Translations under genes and position numbers: made by a program | The notes under the pieces: model-generated | Database searches by the model: none | The model's input: only the letters and a program-made list of their open reading frames with translations | What the model was told of the DNA's origin: nothing | Part shown: one piece after another, positions 1-10,239 of the stretch | How positions within the stretch are numbered: the first letter of the stretch is position 1 | How the letters are laid out: the number at the start of each line of letters is the position of its first letter | Source: Synergistetes bacterium ADurb.Bin155 | GTDB taxonomy: Bacteria > Synergistota > Synergistia > Synergistales > Thermovirgaceae | Direction of reading: 5' to 3' | Assembly: GCA_002070395.1 (NCBI GenBank) | Contig: MWDE01000006.1 | Span: 25,517-89,516, forward strand | DNA: 64,000 bases

Positions 1-1064
1 ACCGACAGGACCGGTTTTCCCCAAGCCTTTACCGTGGCGGGTGACCCATCCGAGAGGGGGGCCCGCGAGTCCCAGCAAGTTTCCACGCCCCAGCCGGCCT
101 TCAGTAGCCAATTTCCCAGGAGGAACGAGCCCTCCCACTCCGTCCAGGGACCTTCCGCCGGGGTCTCGGCGGGCGCCCTGACGAGGTCAGGGGGGAGCGA
201 ACGGTCGAGGCGTGCGGGGTCGTTCATGTACTCCATGATACTGATCCCCCTCCTCGATCTGTCGGGGTCCTTCAAAAGGGACGCTACCCGCGGAGGAGGG
301 GGAGTATCGAGGGAGTTGGCCAACGAGGCGGCGTCGGAGAGTGAGTACTGGATACCCTTCCTGAGGCTGAATATAAGCCAGCGCCCCTTCTCCGGAGAGA
401 GGGAAGCCCCTTCATAGGCTGGGGTGTTTATAATGCTCCAGGTATAAATATCCTCGGCACCGTTCTTGCTAACCTGCGGTTCGGGAAGGTTTTCACCCAA
501 CCAGGCCGGTTCGACACCAGAGGGCACCGCCAGGGTGATCCTCTGTTCCCACTGGGCAAGGTCGAGGTCTACCGGCACGGCGTCCTCTAGGTTCATCCTC
601 GTGGGGAGAACCTCCCGGTAGGACAAGACGAGGATATTGTCCTCGAAGTCGTTGGGGAGCCTCACCTCGATCATCCGAACCCCGTCCCTTTCGATCTCCC
701 TTGGGATCAGGGGAAACCTGACCCGGCGGCTATAAGGATCATAAAGGGCCGATTCCAGGACCGATGCCTCGCCCCCGACGGGGATGGGGATCTCCCAATT
801 TCTCCAGCTGTCGGGGAGGTTTTCGCCTTCATAGAGGAAAATGGTGGTGGTCTTTTCCGTTTTCCCATCGGCCAGGAGTCGGTAATTCATATCCCTCAGG
901 ACCACGGTCCCCTTCCCCGACCCCAAGGCCTGCAGGGAAGGGGCTTCATCCAAGGTCTTTGAGAGAAGGGCCGGGATATCCTGACCTTGGGATTCCCCGG
1001 TAAAGGTGAAGGCTATCAGCAGTACCAGCGCGAAAAAGAAGGATCTCGATCTCAAAAAAATCAC
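1..1064 (-). CDS. Exported DUF3857/transglutaminase-like protein, 5' part only
   Basis: The reading frame is open from a GTG at 1064 to the window edge (354 codons), so the C-terminus is missing. The start has an AGGAG nine bases upstream. The first ~25 residues look like a signal peptide (basic RSR, then a run of F, L, V and A). The next ~250 residues resemble DUF3857, a beta-rich domain that precedes transglutaminase-like domains; the stretch around VVLRDMNYRLLADGKTEK is typical. The last visible part (GNWLLKAGWGVET) could begin a transglutaminase-like fold, but no catalytic triad is seen before the edge. It starts 40 bp after the secA stop and is probably cotranscribed with it. The family link is by pattern recognition; the function is unknown. 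Confidence 0.7.
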   Translation of the reverse strand, partial: MIFLRSRSFFFALVLLIAFTFTGESQGQDIPALLSKTLDEAPSLQALGSGKGTVVLRDMNYRLLADGKTEKTTTIFLYEGENLPDSWRNWEIPIPVGGEASVLESALYDPYSRRVRFPLIPREIERDGVRMIEVRLPNDFEDNILVLSYREVLPTRMNLEDAVPVDLDLAQWEQRITLAVPSGVEPAWLGENLPEPQVSKNGAEDIYTWSIINTPAYEGASLSPEKGRWLIFSLRKGIQYSLSDAASLANSLDTPPPPRVASLLKDPDRSRRGISIMEYMNDPARLDRSLPPDLVRAPAETPAEGPWTEWEGSFLLGNWLLKAGWGVETCWDSRAPLSDGSPATVKAWGKPVLS

Positions 1065-1103
1065 TCCCTCATACTCCTGGGTGCAGGACGGTCGATACGG
1101 TCC

Positions 1104-3767
1104 TCAGGCATTCTTCCCGCAGCAGTGCTTGTACTTTTTCCCGCTGCCGCAGGGGCAAGGCTGGTTCCTTCCTACCTTCGGGGTGCTCCTCACCGGTTGC
1201 GGTCTGGGAGAGTCACCGGCTTCGCCGGCGGCGAGGGGCAGTACCGTGTCGCGGGTCTCCCTTCGGGACGCCGAGGGGCTGACGGGTCCCGAGCCCGGCG
1301 TCATCACCGTGACCCTGAAAAAGTACTGGGTGAAGGAGAGCCGAACCCGCTCCATCATCTCCTGGAAAAGATTATAGGATTCAAACTGGTATTCAAGAAG
1401 TGGATCCTTTTGGCCTATGGCCCTCAGGCCGATCCCCCGCCTCAACTCGTCCATGGCCAGGAGGTGCTCCTTCCAGGCTGAATCCAGCACATTGAGGAGC
1501 AGGAACCTTATCATCTCGCTGGCGTCGCCCGCCCCCAGTTCCTGGATCTTCCCTTCGATCCTCCGGGCGACCTCTTCCATCAGCACTGCACGGGCCGCCT
1601 CCAACCCTTGCGGCGTATCCACACCCTCAAGGTGCTTTTCGATGCCCGGCCAAAGGACGCTCTTGAGTGAGACCGACACGGCCTGGGGCTGAGGTTCGCC
1701 GCCCTCAGGGAAGAAGTGGTCCAGGATGCCGTCAACGGCGTCTCCCACCAGTTGACGGCCATGGTCGGCCAAGTCGGGCTCGGTCAGGATCCTCCTCCGT
1801 TCCTGGTAGATGGCCTCCCGCTGTTGGTTCATCACGTTGTCGTACATCAGAAGCTGGCGCCTGATATCGAAGTGGAACTCCTCCACACGCTTTTGGGCCG
1901 TCTCTATGGCCTTGGTAAGCAGGCCGTGTTCTATGTACTCGCCCTCCTCGAGGCCGAGTTTTTCCATGAAACCGCTTATCCTGTCGGAGCCGAAGAGGCG
2001 GAGGAGGTCATCCTCGAGGGAAAGGTAAAAGGTGCTGCAACCGGGGTCACCCTGGCGGCCGCTTCTACCCCGGAGCTGGTTGTCTATGCGGCGGGACTCG
2101 TGCCGTTCCGTACCGATGATCTTGAGTCCCCCGAGATCGACGACGCCGGCGTGCTCCCGGTCGCACTCCTCCTTCTTAGCCGTGAGTATTCCCTCGAAGG
2201 CTTCGATGTCGGAGTCGTGGTCAACGCCCTTCTTCTGGGCCTCCTCTCTGGCCAGGAAAAGGGGGTTCCCCCCCAGGACGATATCGGTTCCGCGGCCGGC
2301 CATGTTGGTGGCCACCGTCACCGCCCCCAGTCTGCCAGCCTGGGCGACGATGTTGGCCTCCATCTCGTGGTACTTGGCGTTGAGGATCCTGTGCTCGATC
2401 CTCCTGGCCTTCAGGATCTTCCCCAGGGTTTCTGAACTTTCGATGGAGGTGGTCCCTATCAGTACCGGTTGCCCCGTCCTGTGAGTCTCCTCCACGTCGT
2501 CCGCCACGGCGGCGAACTTCTCCCTCCTAGTCCGGAATATCACGTCGGGGTTATCCTTCCTGATCATGGGCATATGGGTGGGTATTACCAACACCTCCAG
2601 CCCGTAAATGTCCTTGAACTCCTCTTCCTCGGTGGCGGCCGTCCCCGTCATACCCGCCACCTTGCCGTACATCCGCACGTAGTTCTGGAGAGTTATCGTG
2701 GCGAGGGTCTGGTTCTCCCTCCCGACGCTGACCCTCTCCTTGGCCTCAATCGCCTGGTGAAGCCCATCAGAGTACCTTCTCCCGAACATCAGCCTCCCGG
2801 TGAACTCGTCGACGATCACTATCTCGCCGTCCTTGTTGACGTAATGGACGTCCCTCTGGAACAGGTGGTGGGCCTTCAGTGCCTGGACGATCCTGTGACC
2901 GAGCTCAGACCTCTGGTAGTCGGTGAAAAGGTCGGGCAGGCCGAGAATCTTTTCGCACTTGGCTATCCCGACCTCGGTGAGGGCCACGTTCCGTTCCTTC
3001 TCCTCCAGTTCGAAGTCCTCTCCCTTGCGGAGCCTCCTGGCGACGTCGTCGGCCTTCCTGTAGACCTCCACATTTTCTTCGGAAGGTCCCGAGATGATGA
3101 GGGGCGTCCGGGCCTCGTCGATGAGGATGGAGTCAACCTCGTCGAGGATTATGTATGAATGCTCCCGCTGGACCAGCTGGGAGGCTAGGATTGCCATATT
3201 ATCCCTGAGGTAGTCAAAGCCGAATTCGCTGTTGGTACCGTAAGTCACGTCGGCCCTGTAGGCCGCCATCCTGTCGCCCTGGTCCATGAAGGCGTATATC
3301 ACGCCCACGGAGAGCCCCAGGTACCTGTAGATCGGACCCATCCACTCGGCATCCCGCTTGGCCAGGTAGTCGTTGACCGTGACCAGGTGCACCCCTTCGC
3401 CTTTCAGGGCGTTCAAGGCCACGGCCAGGGTCGCCACCAGGGTCTTGCCCTCGCCGGTCTTCATCTCGGCGATCTTGCCCTCGTGGAGGGCCATCCCTCC
3501 CATGAGCTGCACATCGAAATGCCGGAGTCCCAGGGTTCTCCTCGAAGCCTCGCGGACTGCGGCAAAGACCTCGGGGAGCATTTCATTGAGGGCTTCGCCT
3601 TTCATGGCCCTCTGCCTGAAAAGAGGCCCCAGCCCGGCGAGTTCATCCTCAGGAAGGGACCTCATCGACGCTTCCAGGTCATTTATCCTGGCCACGGCCG
3701 TGGCGTAGCGTTTCAGGGTTCTTTCGTTCCGGTCGAGCCCCAGGGTCTTCTTCAAAGCTTCAAACAT
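1104..3767 (-). CDS. secA: Preprotein translocase ATPase SecA
   Basis: This 887-aa protein is the ATP-driven motor that pushes unfolded preproteins through SecYEG at the inner membrane. The sequence shows the Walker A region (MKTGEGKT, ~residues 102-109), the DEAD-like motif DEVD (~209), the second nucleotide-binding half with [10 protein letters not shown] (~490) and [11 protein letters not shown] (~575). The C-terminal zinc/SecB-binding motif [13 protein letters not shown] (~871-883) is intact. The N-terminal [10 protein letters not shown].. and the length match bacterial SecA. The ATG at 3767 follows GAGGTGAAGTGA. It has its own consensus promoter just upstream and is followed by a DUF3857-like gene, so it is not part of the pgsA unit. 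Confidence 0.98.
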   Translation of the reverse strand: MFEALKKTLGLDRNERTLKRYATAVARINDLEASMRSLPEDELAGLGPLFRQRAMKGEALNEMLPEVFAAVREASRRTLGLRHFDVQLMGGMALHEGKIAEMKTGEGKTLVATLAVALNALKGEGVHLVTVNDYLAKRDAEWMGPIYRYLGLSVGVIYAFMDQGDRMAAYRADVTYGTNSEFGFDYLRDNMAILASQLVQREHSYIILDEVDSILIDEARTPLIISGPSEENVEVYRKADDVARRLRKGEDFELEEKERNVALTEVGIAKCEKILGLPDLFTDYQRSELGHRIVQALKAHHLFQRDVHYVNKDGEIVIVDEFTGRLMFGRRYSDGLHQAIEAKERVSVGRENQTLATITLQNYVRMYGKVAGMTGTAATEEEEFKDIYGLEVLVIPTHMPMIRKDNPDVIFRTRREKFAAVADDVEETHRTGQPVLIGTTSIESSETLGKILKARRIEHRILNAKYHEMEANIVAQAGRLGAVTVATNMAGRGTDIVLGGNPLFLAREEAQKKGVDHDSDIEAFEGILTAKKEECDREHAGVVDLGGLKIIGTERHESRRIDNQLRGRSGRQGDPGCSTFYLSLEDDLLRLFGSDRISGFMEKLGLEEGEYIEHGLLTKAIETAQKRVEEFHFDIRRQLLMYDNVMNQQREAIYQERRRILTEPDLADHGRQLVGDAVDGILDHFFPEGGEPQPQAVSVSLKSVLWPGIEKHLEGVDTPQGLEAARAVLMEEVARRIEGKIQELGAGDASEMIRFLLLNVLDSAWKEHLLAMDELRRGIGLRAIGQKDPLLEYQFESYNLFQEMMERVRLSFTQYFFRVTVMTPGSGPVSPSASRRETRDTVLPLAAGEAGDSPRPQPVRSTPKVGRNQPCPCGSGKKYKHCCGKNA

Positions 3768-3816
3768 TCACTTCACCTCGATCGGCGTCAAAGCGGGGAG
3801 CGTTCCTCAAAGTGAC

Positions 3817-3845
3817 ATTATATTCCCCCTGGTAAGGAGCGTCAA
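3817..3845 (-). promoter_or_regulatory. Sigma70-type promoter of secA
   Basis: On the minus strand there is TTGACG (3840-3845), a 17-base spacer and TATAAT (3817-3822). Transcription would start near 3810, about 43 bases before the secA ATG. The -35 hexamer shares bases with the T-run of the pgsA terminator. Confidence 0.8.
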
Positions 3846-3869
3846 AAAAGGAGAGGCCCCCAGGGCCTC
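3844..3869 (-). terminator. Rho-independent terminator after pgsA
   Basis: Reading the minus strand, GAGGCCC (3869-3863) pairs with GGGCCTC (3859-3853) across a 3-base loop. TCC and six Ts follow (3849-3844). It lies 65 bp beyond the pgsA stop. Confidence 0.8.
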
Positions 3870-3934
3870 CAGCCAAAGGGAGGCTTTGATGACTGGACGC
3901 CCCGGAGGGGGGCCCCTGAAGAGTGAAAGGAAGG

Positions 3935-4477
3935 TTAAGAAAGAAGGCTTTTAGCCTTGGCCAGGTACTCCATCCCGGACCACAGCGTGGCGACCAGGGC
4001 GACCCACATGGCCGGAAGACCTCCGGGGAGGTCGAAGATCATGAGGAGGATGGCTATGACCTGGGTAACGGTCTTGACCTTACCACCCCTCGACGCCGAG
4101 ATCACCACCCCCTCCGAGGCGGCTACCATTCGGAGACCGGTCACGAAGAACTCCCTGGAAAGGATGATGACCACTATCCAGGCCGGCAGCCGCTGGAGCT
4201 GGACAAGGGAGATCAGGGCGGCGATCACGAGTATCTTGTCAGCCAGAGGATCGATGATCTTGCCCAGGTTAGTGACCATGCCGTGCTTCCTGGCGAAGTA
4301 CCCGTCAAAGGTATCGGTGAGAGCCGCTATGGTGAAGACCAGGCCGGCGAGTATGTCACCGAAGGGGAGTCCCAGAATATTGCCGAACTGACCCCTGAGT
4401 GTGAGGAAGACCATGACAAGGGGGGCTAGAAAGACCCTGGAGAGGCTCAGGATGTTGGGCAGATTCCAGATATTCAG
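3935..4477 (-). CDS. pgsA: CDP-diacylglycerol--glycerol-3-phosphate 3-phosphatidyltransferase
   Basis: This integral membrane enzyme makes phosphatidylglycerol phosphate, the first committed step to phosphatidylglycerol and cardiolipin. The CDP-alcohol phosphotransferase signature DGx2ARx8Gx3Dx3D is complete (DGYFAR..G..D..D). Four or five hydrophobic helices follow. The first ATG (4414) would delete the conserved N-terminal NLPNILSLSRVFLAP segment. The frame stays open upstream only to a TGA at 4481-4483, and the sole sensible start between is CTG at 4477, ten bases after GGAGG. With that start the protein is 180 aa, the usual length. The non-ATG start is an inference; the family call is secure. 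Confidence 0.9.
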   Translation of the reverse strand: MNIWNLPNILSLSRVFLAPLVMVFLTLRGQFGNILGLPFGDILAGLVFTIAALTDTFDGYFARKHGMVTNLGKIIDPLADKILVIAALISLVQLQRLPAWIVVIILSREFFVTGLRMVAASEGVVISASRGGKVKTVTQVIAILLMIFDLPGGLPAMWVALVATLWSGMEYLAKAKSLLS

Positions 4478-4543
4478 GGCTCACGCACCTCCAGCGCCGC
4501 GTTTAGGGGGGCCCCCGCCCCGTGGGGGGGGACCCCCTTCACC

Positions 4544-5240
<697 letters not shown>

Positions 5241-5248
<8 letters not shown>

Positions 5249-6029
5249 CGCGGACGTACTCCTCTCCAAGGTAGGCCTCGATGACTTTCTGATTGGATCG
5301 GATCTCCTCGGGCCGGCCCTCGGCTATGGTCACGCCATAATCGAGTACCCATATGTGTTCGCAGATACCCATCACTACCCTCATGTCATGCTCTATCAGC
5401 AGTATGGTCAGGTTGAACCTGGTCCTGATATCCTTGACGAAACCCATCAGTTCCTGAGTCTCGTTGGGGTTCATGCCGGCGGCCGGTTCGTCGAGGAGGA
5501 GGAAGGTCGGGTCCGTGGCCAGGGCCCTGGCCAACTCCAGCCTCCGCTGGGCACCATAGGGGAGGCCCCCCGATTCCTCATCGGCGAGTTTTTTAAGGCC
5601 CACGGCGTCTAGGAGGAACAGGGCCTTCTCCCGTAACTCGCTCTCCTCTTTCCAGAATGAAGGCAGGTTGAGAAGGGCGTGCCACCAGGTGGTGCCTTGG
5701 CGGACCCTGGCCCCCACCATGACGTTCTGGATGACACTGGCCGTGTGGAAAAGCCTTATGTTCTGGAAGGTCCTGGCTATCCCCGCCGAACATACCTTGT
5801 GGGGGAGCCACCCCGTGATATCCTGCCCGTTGAAAAGGATCTTCCCCTCCGTCGGTTTGTAAAAACCCGTCACCATGTTGAAGCAGGTGGTCTTTCCAGC
5901 GCCGTTCGGCCCGATAAGGCCAACGATGCTGCCCCTGGGGATACGCACCGAGAAGTCCCTGACGGCGACGAGGCCGCCGAAACGTATTGTGAGGGCATCT
6001 GTCTCGAGGACGGCGTCACTATTGGGCAT
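5241..6029 (-). CDS. livG: Branched-chain amino acid ABC transporter ATPase LivG
   Basis: This is the second Liv ATPase, 262 aa from the ATG at 6029. Visible motifs are Walker A GPNGAGKTTCF (~32), a signature variant LPYGAQRRLELARAL (~145), Walker B FLLLDEPAAGMNPNE (~165) and the ILLIEHDM switch. The LivG-type C-terminus (..VIEAYLGEEY) binds the permease side. AGGAG lies nine bases before the ATG. The start shares one base with the livM stop (TGATG), so translation is probably coupled. Confidence 0.95.
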
Positions 6030-7078
6030 CAGGCTTCTCTCCTTTTCCGGAAGAGGCCGAAGAGCCAGTCCCAACTGAACTCACGCCTCCCCATGATCCC
6101 CTGGTGCCTGAAAAGGATGATGAACAGTAGCGCCAGGGAGAACACCACCATACGCATGCCCGGTACCCCTGGGACCGTCATGCCGGCGAAGGTGATCGGG
6201 TTCTCGACGAACCGGAGCCATTCGAGCAGGACAGTGATCACGATGCCCGCCAGGATCGTGCCGGTGATCGAACCAAGTCCCCCCGTCACCACGATCATCA
6301 GCACGTTGAAGGTCAGGGTGAAAATGAACATCCTCGGGTCAATGGTCGTAAGGAGGCTTGCCAGCAATGCCCCGCCGACGCCGGCGAAGAAGGCGCCGAT
6401 CGTGAAGGATGTCAGCCTGTAACGGAATGTATTGATCCCCATGGCCCGGGCCGCTACCTCGTCGTCCCTGATCGCCTTGAGGGCGTTGCCGAAGTTGCTC
6501 CGCACAAGGCGGACCATCACGTAGAGCGTCAGGAGGCACCAGCCATAGTTCCACCAGAGGTTCGAATAGGAAGGGATGCCCTTCAATCCCAGGGCGCCGT
6601 TGGTGACCCGGGGCATGTTGTTGGCCAGCACCCTTATGATCTCAGCGAAGCCGAGGGTCGCTATCCCGAGATAGTCCCCTCCGAGCCTGAGGACGGGAAG
6701 GCCTATCAGGAAACCGAAAAAGGCGGCCGCCAGGCCGGCGATGATGACAGCCACGAAGAAGGGTGCGTGCATCACCGAAAAAGGCCACATGGGGGCCTGG
6801 AGGAGGAACATGGTCTGTTTGTACGTGGCGGGCAGGATGAGAAGGGAGCAGGTATAGGCCCCGATGGCCATGAAACCGGCGTGGCCCAGCGAGAAAAGTC
6901 CAGTGAACCCGTAGATGAGGTTCAGGCTCAGGGCGAGGATGATGTTGACCGCTATAAGGTTCATTATCTGGATCTTGTAACCGTCCAGATTGCCCCTGGA
7001 CCAGAAAAGGGCACCGACCAGAAGGAGAACCGCGATCCCGTTGAAGGCGTAATTCCTTTTATACTTCGGGTCCATCAC
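6029..7078 (-). CDS. livM: Branched-chain amino acid ABC transporter permease LivM
   Basis: This 349-aa inner-membrane permease has about nine or ten hydrophobic helices and the LivM hallmarks GLFSLGHAGFMAIGAY (~65) and LGIATLGFAEIIR. The EAA-like coupling loop NFGNALKAIRDDEVAARAMG (~205) contacts the ATPases. It pairs with LivH as a heterodimer. The GTG start at 7078 overlaps the livH stop by four bases, with GGAGG seven bases upstream. Confidence 0.95.
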   Translation of the reverse strand: MMDPKYKRNYAFNGIAVLLLVGALFWSRGNLDGYKIQIMNLIAVNIILALSLNLIYGFTGLFSLGHAGFMAIGAYTCSLLILPATYKQTMFLLQAPMWPFSVMHAPFFVAVIIAGLAAAFFGFLIGLPVLRLGGDYLGIATLGFAEIIRVLANNMPRVTNGALGLKGIPSYSNLWWNYGWCLLTLYVMVRLVRSNFGNALKAIRDDEVAARAMGINTFRYRLTSFTIGAFFAGVGGALLASLLTTIDPRMFIFTLTFNVLMIVVTGGLGSITGTILAGIVITVLLEWLRFVENPITFAGMTVPGVPGMRMVVFSLALLFIILFRHQGIMGRREFSWDWLFGLFRKRREA

Positions 7079-7968
7079 ACTTTATCCTCCAGCTTCTCAC
7101 CCATGAGCCCCGTAGGCATGATGAGAAGGATGATGATCAGAAGAATGAAGGCGAAGGCGTCCCTGAAACCGGCCAGGGAAGGCATGAAAGCCACGATCAT
7201 GATCTCCATCAAACCGAGGATCAGCCCCCCGATGACCGCTCCCTGAATGGAGCCTATGCCCCCGAAAACCGCCGCGATGAAAGCCTTGAAGCCCGGAATG
7301 ACGCCCATCACAGGTTGCAGCTGGGGGTACCTCAGGGCCCACATTATCCCCGAAGCGGCCGCCAGGGCGGAACCCATGCCGAAGGTGAGGGCGATTATCC
7401 TGTTCACCGGCACTCCCATGAGGCGGCTCGTCTCGATATCCCTTGAGATGGCTCTCATGCCGAGGCCGGGCTTGGTCTTGTACACCACATAAAGCAGTCC
7501 CATCATCAGGACGAAGGATAGCGCCGGGACAACGAGGGTCAGCGGCAGGATCCTCACCTTGCCGACGATGATAACCTTGACCAGCCATGCCGGGCGCTGC
7601 ACTTCCCTGGGTATCGCGGAGAAAACGACAATAGCGAAGTTCTGCAGAAAGAAGGAAACCCCGATAGCGCTTATCAGGGCCGAGATCCTGGGGGCGTTCC
7701 TCAAGGGTTTGTAGGCCACCCTGTCAACGATTATCCCGGCAAAGGAGGTCACCACAATGGCCCCGATGACGGCGATAAACCAGGGAAGGCGGAAAAGGGT
7801 CACTCCCCAGAAGACAAAGTAGGCGCCCAACATGAAGATCTCACCATGGGCGAAGTTGATCAGCCTCAGGATACCGTAAACCATGGTGTAACCTATGGCT
7901 ATAAGGGCGTAGAGGCTCCCCAGGGTGAGTCCGTTTAAAAGGTGCTGAACGAACATAGCCAGGCTCAT
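7075..7968 (-). CDS. livH: Branched-chain amino acid ABC transporter permease LivH
   Basis: This 297-aa permease partners LivM. It has the LivH start pattern GLTLGSLYALIAIGYTMVYG, then INFAHGEIFMLGAY. The coupling loop TKPGLGMRAISRDIETSRLMG is at ~165. The C-terminal helix is rich in I and L. The ATG at 7968 follows AAGGGGGAG. It is separated from the upstream binding-protein gene by 108 bp that contain a hairpin with a T-run, so expression of the membrane part may be lower than that of the binding protein. Confidence 0.95.
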   Translation of the reverse strand: MSLAMFVQHLLNGLTLGSLYALIAIGYTMVYGILRLINFAHGEIFMLGAYFVFWGVTLFRLPWFIAVIGAIVVTSFAGIIVDRVAYKPLRNAPRISALISAIGVSFFLQNFAIVVFSAIPREVQRPAWLVKVIIVGKVRILPLTLVVPALSFVLMMGLLYVVYKTKPGLGMRAISRDIETSRLMGVPVNRIIALTFGMGSALAAASGIMWALRYPQLQPVMGVIPGFKAFIAAVFGGIGSIQGAVIGGLILGLMEIMIVAFMPSLAGFRDAFAFILLIIILLIMPTGLMGEKLEDKV

Positions 7969-7992
7969 CTGTGCTCCCCCTTGCGATCACGT

Positions 7993-8027
7993 AAAAGGCG
8001 GGGGAGGGAACTTTTTTCCTCCCCCGC
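7993..8027 (-). terminator. Attenuator-like hairpin between binding-protein gene and livH
   Basis: On the minus strand a perfect 10-bp stem (8018-8027 with 7998-8007) encloses a ten-base A-rich loop. G and TTTT follow (7996-7993). Its position inside the liv operon suggests partial termination that gives excess periplasmic binding protein. Confidence 0.7.
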
Positions 8028-8076
8028 GCAAACCGCGACGGCTCTCCCGTGGAGAGCGGCTTGAATCAAGCTCAGT

Positions 8077-9306
8077 TTACAGTTCGGGAGTGATCGTTGC
8101 TATATATTGCTTCTTGCCATCCTTGATCTGCACGATGCCGATAGGCTTCTCGGCGTCGTGGGTCTCGTTGATGGTGGTGAGCCCGGTCACGCCCTCGAAA
8201 TCCTTGGTGGCCGCAAGGGCGGCGGTGATCGCTTCAGGATCGGCGCTGCCGGCCCTCTCGATGGCATCGATGAGGATCATGTAGGAATCATAACCGAGAG
8301 CTGCGTTGACGTTCGGGTCATCGGAGCGCTTGGCCAGCCAATTGTCGGTAAAACGCCTGGCGACGGGATTCATCTCCTTCATCGAGGGATCGTAGGGGAA
8401 GGTCGTGTGGACGAACCCTTCGACGGCATCGCCACCGATCTCGACGATCTTGGGGTTGTCCATGGCGTCGCCGCCCATGATCTGGAAGTCCACGCCCAGT
8501 TCCTGGGCCTGCTTCATTATGATAGCTCCCTCGGCGAAGTAAGCCGGAATGAACATGATGTCGGGTTCCTTGCTGATGATCTCGGTCAACTGGGCGGTGA
8601 AGTCCTGGTCGCCGGAGTTGTAATTCAGCTTGGCTACGATCTCTCCTCCGAGTTTAAGGAAGGATTTCTCGAAGAAGCCCGCCAGCCCAACAGCATAGTC
8701 GTTGGCCACATCGGTCAGCAGGGCCGCCTTTCTTGCGCCGATCACCTTGTAGGCGTAGGTGGCGGCTCCAGCACCCTGGAGGGGGTCGATGAAGCAAACG
8801 CGGAAGATGTACTTCTTGCCCTGGGTGACGAGGGGGTTTGTGCAGGAGGTCCCGATCATCGGGATGCCGGCGCTTTCGGCCACTTCACCGCCGGCCATGG
8901 CTAGGGACGACCCGTAGGACCCGATCACTGCCACGGCGTTATCCCTTTCGATAAGCCGCTTTACGGCATTGGCGGACTCCACTTTGTCGGACTTGTTGTC
9001 CACGACGCTGAGCTCCACCTTCCTGCCGAGCACTTCGGGTTTCTCTTCATGGGCCATTTTGACGCCGTCAAGTTCCAGCTGGCCTCCAAAGGCGTTCTGG
9101 CCGGTCAGGGGGAGGTAAACACCCACGTGGATCACGCCGCTCTCAACCGCCGCTTGCTCTTCTTCCGGCTCTTCCGCTGGTTCGGGCGCGGGTGCTTCCG
9201 CGGCGGGTTCCGGTGCGGGGGCCTCGGGTGCCTTCTGCCCCTGGATCATCATGAACCCTATGACCGCGATCACCACGATCACACCCAATACAAGACCTTT
9301 TTTCAC
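8077..9306 (-). CDS. Branched-chain amino acid ABC transporter substrate-binding protein (LivJ-like)
   Basis: This 409-aa protein is the extracytoplasmic receptor of the importer. It belongs to the periplasmic-binding family 6 (VGVYLPLTGQNAFGGQLELDG at ~62; SYGSSLAMAGGEVAESAGIPMIG; DVANDYAVGLAGFF). The N-terminus has KK and a hydrophobic helix (~5-22), but no cysteine lipobox follows it. Instead there is a ~35-residue Pro/Glu/Ala-rich linker before the folded domain. That suggests an uncleaved membrane anchor with a flexible stalk, or an atypical signal peptide. The GTG start at 9306 follows GGAGGTG. It is the first gene of the liv operon; the true ligand cannot be read from the sequence. Confidence 0.92.
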   Translation of the reverse strand: MKKGLVLGVIVVIAVIGFMMIQGQKAPEAPAPEPAAEAPAPEPAEEPEEEQAAVESGVIHVGVYLPLTGQNAFGGQLELDGVKMAHEEKPEVLGRKVELSVVDNKSDKVESANAVKRLIERDNAVAVIGSYGSSLAMAGGEVAESAGIPMIGTSCTNPLVTQGKKYIFRVCFIDPLQGAGAATYAYKVIGARKAALLTDVANDYAVGLAGFFEKSFLKLGGEIVAKLNYNSGDQDFTAQLTEIISKEPDIMFIPAYFAEGAIIMKQAQELGVDFQIMGGDAMDNPKIVEIGGDAVEGFVHTTFPYDPSMKEMNPVARRFTDNWLAKRSDDPNVNAALGYDSYMILIDAIERAGSADPEAITAALAATKDFEGVTGLTTINETHDAEKPIGIVQIKDGKKQYIATITPEL

Positions 9307-9498
9307 TTAAGCTCACCTCCAGATGTATTGTCGCCGTACAACCGATTCTACACGATTCCGTCTTCCAGGGCACCAGGACGCCCCTCACAAAAGGGTCTAC
9401 CACCTCTCTTCCCACAAAAGGCCGCCCCGGGGGGACAGGCAGCGTCACTCCCGGCAGCGGGTACAGGCTTAACGAAAACCCTTGCGCTTGACGCGATC

Positions 9499-9504
9499 AT
9501 TATA
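9499..9504 (-). promoter_or_regulatory. Possible -10 element of the liv operon
   Basis: TATAAT is present on the minus strand with no good -35 hexamer at 16-18 bases. It would leave a leader of about 185 bases before the GTG at 9306. The 9307-9564 interval otherwise holds no ORF; G/C-rich dyads in it do not match a riboswitch that I know. Confidence 0.35.
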
Positions 9505-9564
9505 CTCTATCAAAGGAATAATGCATCGAGAGAGTTGACTTTCAATTTCTTTTTCACGGGGTTG

Positions 9565-10035
9565 CTATCGGTGGCCGTTCCTCTCGTCCCGGAGCCTCGA
9601 TATCTCCTCGACGAAACTGGAGACATCGGTAAATTCCCGGTAAACAGAGGCGAACCTAACGTAAGCCACTTTGTGGATGTCCCTCAATTCCGCCATGGCC
9701 AGGGACCCCACGGTCAGACTCGAGACCTCCCCCTGGCCTGACCCCCTCAAGGCTTCCTCGATCCTGGAAACGGCTTCCTCGATCTGCTCCAGGGATACAG
9801 GCAGCTTTTCACAGGCCTTGGCAAATCCCTTGAGTAGTTTCCCCCTGTCAAAAGCCTCCCTTTGGCCGCTCTTCTTGACGATCCACAGTACGGGGCGATC
9901 CTCAAATCTTTCATAGGTGGTGAAGCGATACTGGCACCCTGGGCACTCCCTTCGCCTGCGAATAACCCTCCCTTCGCCGGCGGTCCTGGTCTCGAGGACC
10001 CTGGTCTCCATCAAGCCGCACTTGGGACAACGCAT
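9565..10035 (-). CDS. nrdR: Transcriptional repressor NrdR
   Basis: This 156-aa protein is a Zn-ribbon/ATP-cone repressor of ribonucleotide reductase genes that senses ATP/dATP. The zinc ribbon is CPKC..CPGC (residues 3-6 and 31-34) with the RRRRECPGCQYRFTTYER motif. The ATP-cone follows (IVKKSGQREAFDRGKLLKGFAKACEKLP). The start is taken at 10035 (MRCPKCG) because family members begin exactly there; an in-frame ATG at 10068 would add 11 residues. No RNR gene is in the window. Confidence 0.96.
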   Translation of the reverse strand: MRCPKCGLMETRVLETRTAGEGRVIRRRRECPGCQYRFTTYERFEDRPVLWIVKKSGQREAFDRGKLLKGFAKACEKLPVSLEQIEEAVSRIEEALRGSGQGEVSSLTVGSLAMAELRDIHKVAYVRFASVYREFTDVSSFVEEISRLRDERNGHR

Positions 10036-10095
10036 GGCATGGCCCCCCTGTTCCCAGGTTTTTTTCATTTTATCACGACGGCCTGGGGTCCCTCC

Positions 10096-10136
10096 GTGAA
10101 GCGGGGGCCCCGCCTTGGACGGAGCCCCCGCTTCAC
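10096..10136. terminator. 13-bp stem hairpin between rpsU and nrdR
   Basis: 10096-10108 is a perfect inverted repeat of 10124-10136 with a 15-base loop. Neither side has a T-run, so termination strength is uncertain. It may mark the end of the rpsU transcript on the minus strand. Confidence 0.45.
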
Positions 10137-10239
10137 CTTGGGCTATCTTGAGCTAACTCAATTTACCGCTTCATTTCGTTATTTGAAATTTTCTGCCATC
10201 CCGGAGTTTTCCCTGGAACTCCCCCGGGGTCGCCTCCTC

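Noticed and set aside
4505..4540. G- and C-rich tracts after livF as a terminator
   Set aside because: Several alternative pairings, no T-run on the minus strand; not distinctive enough to call.
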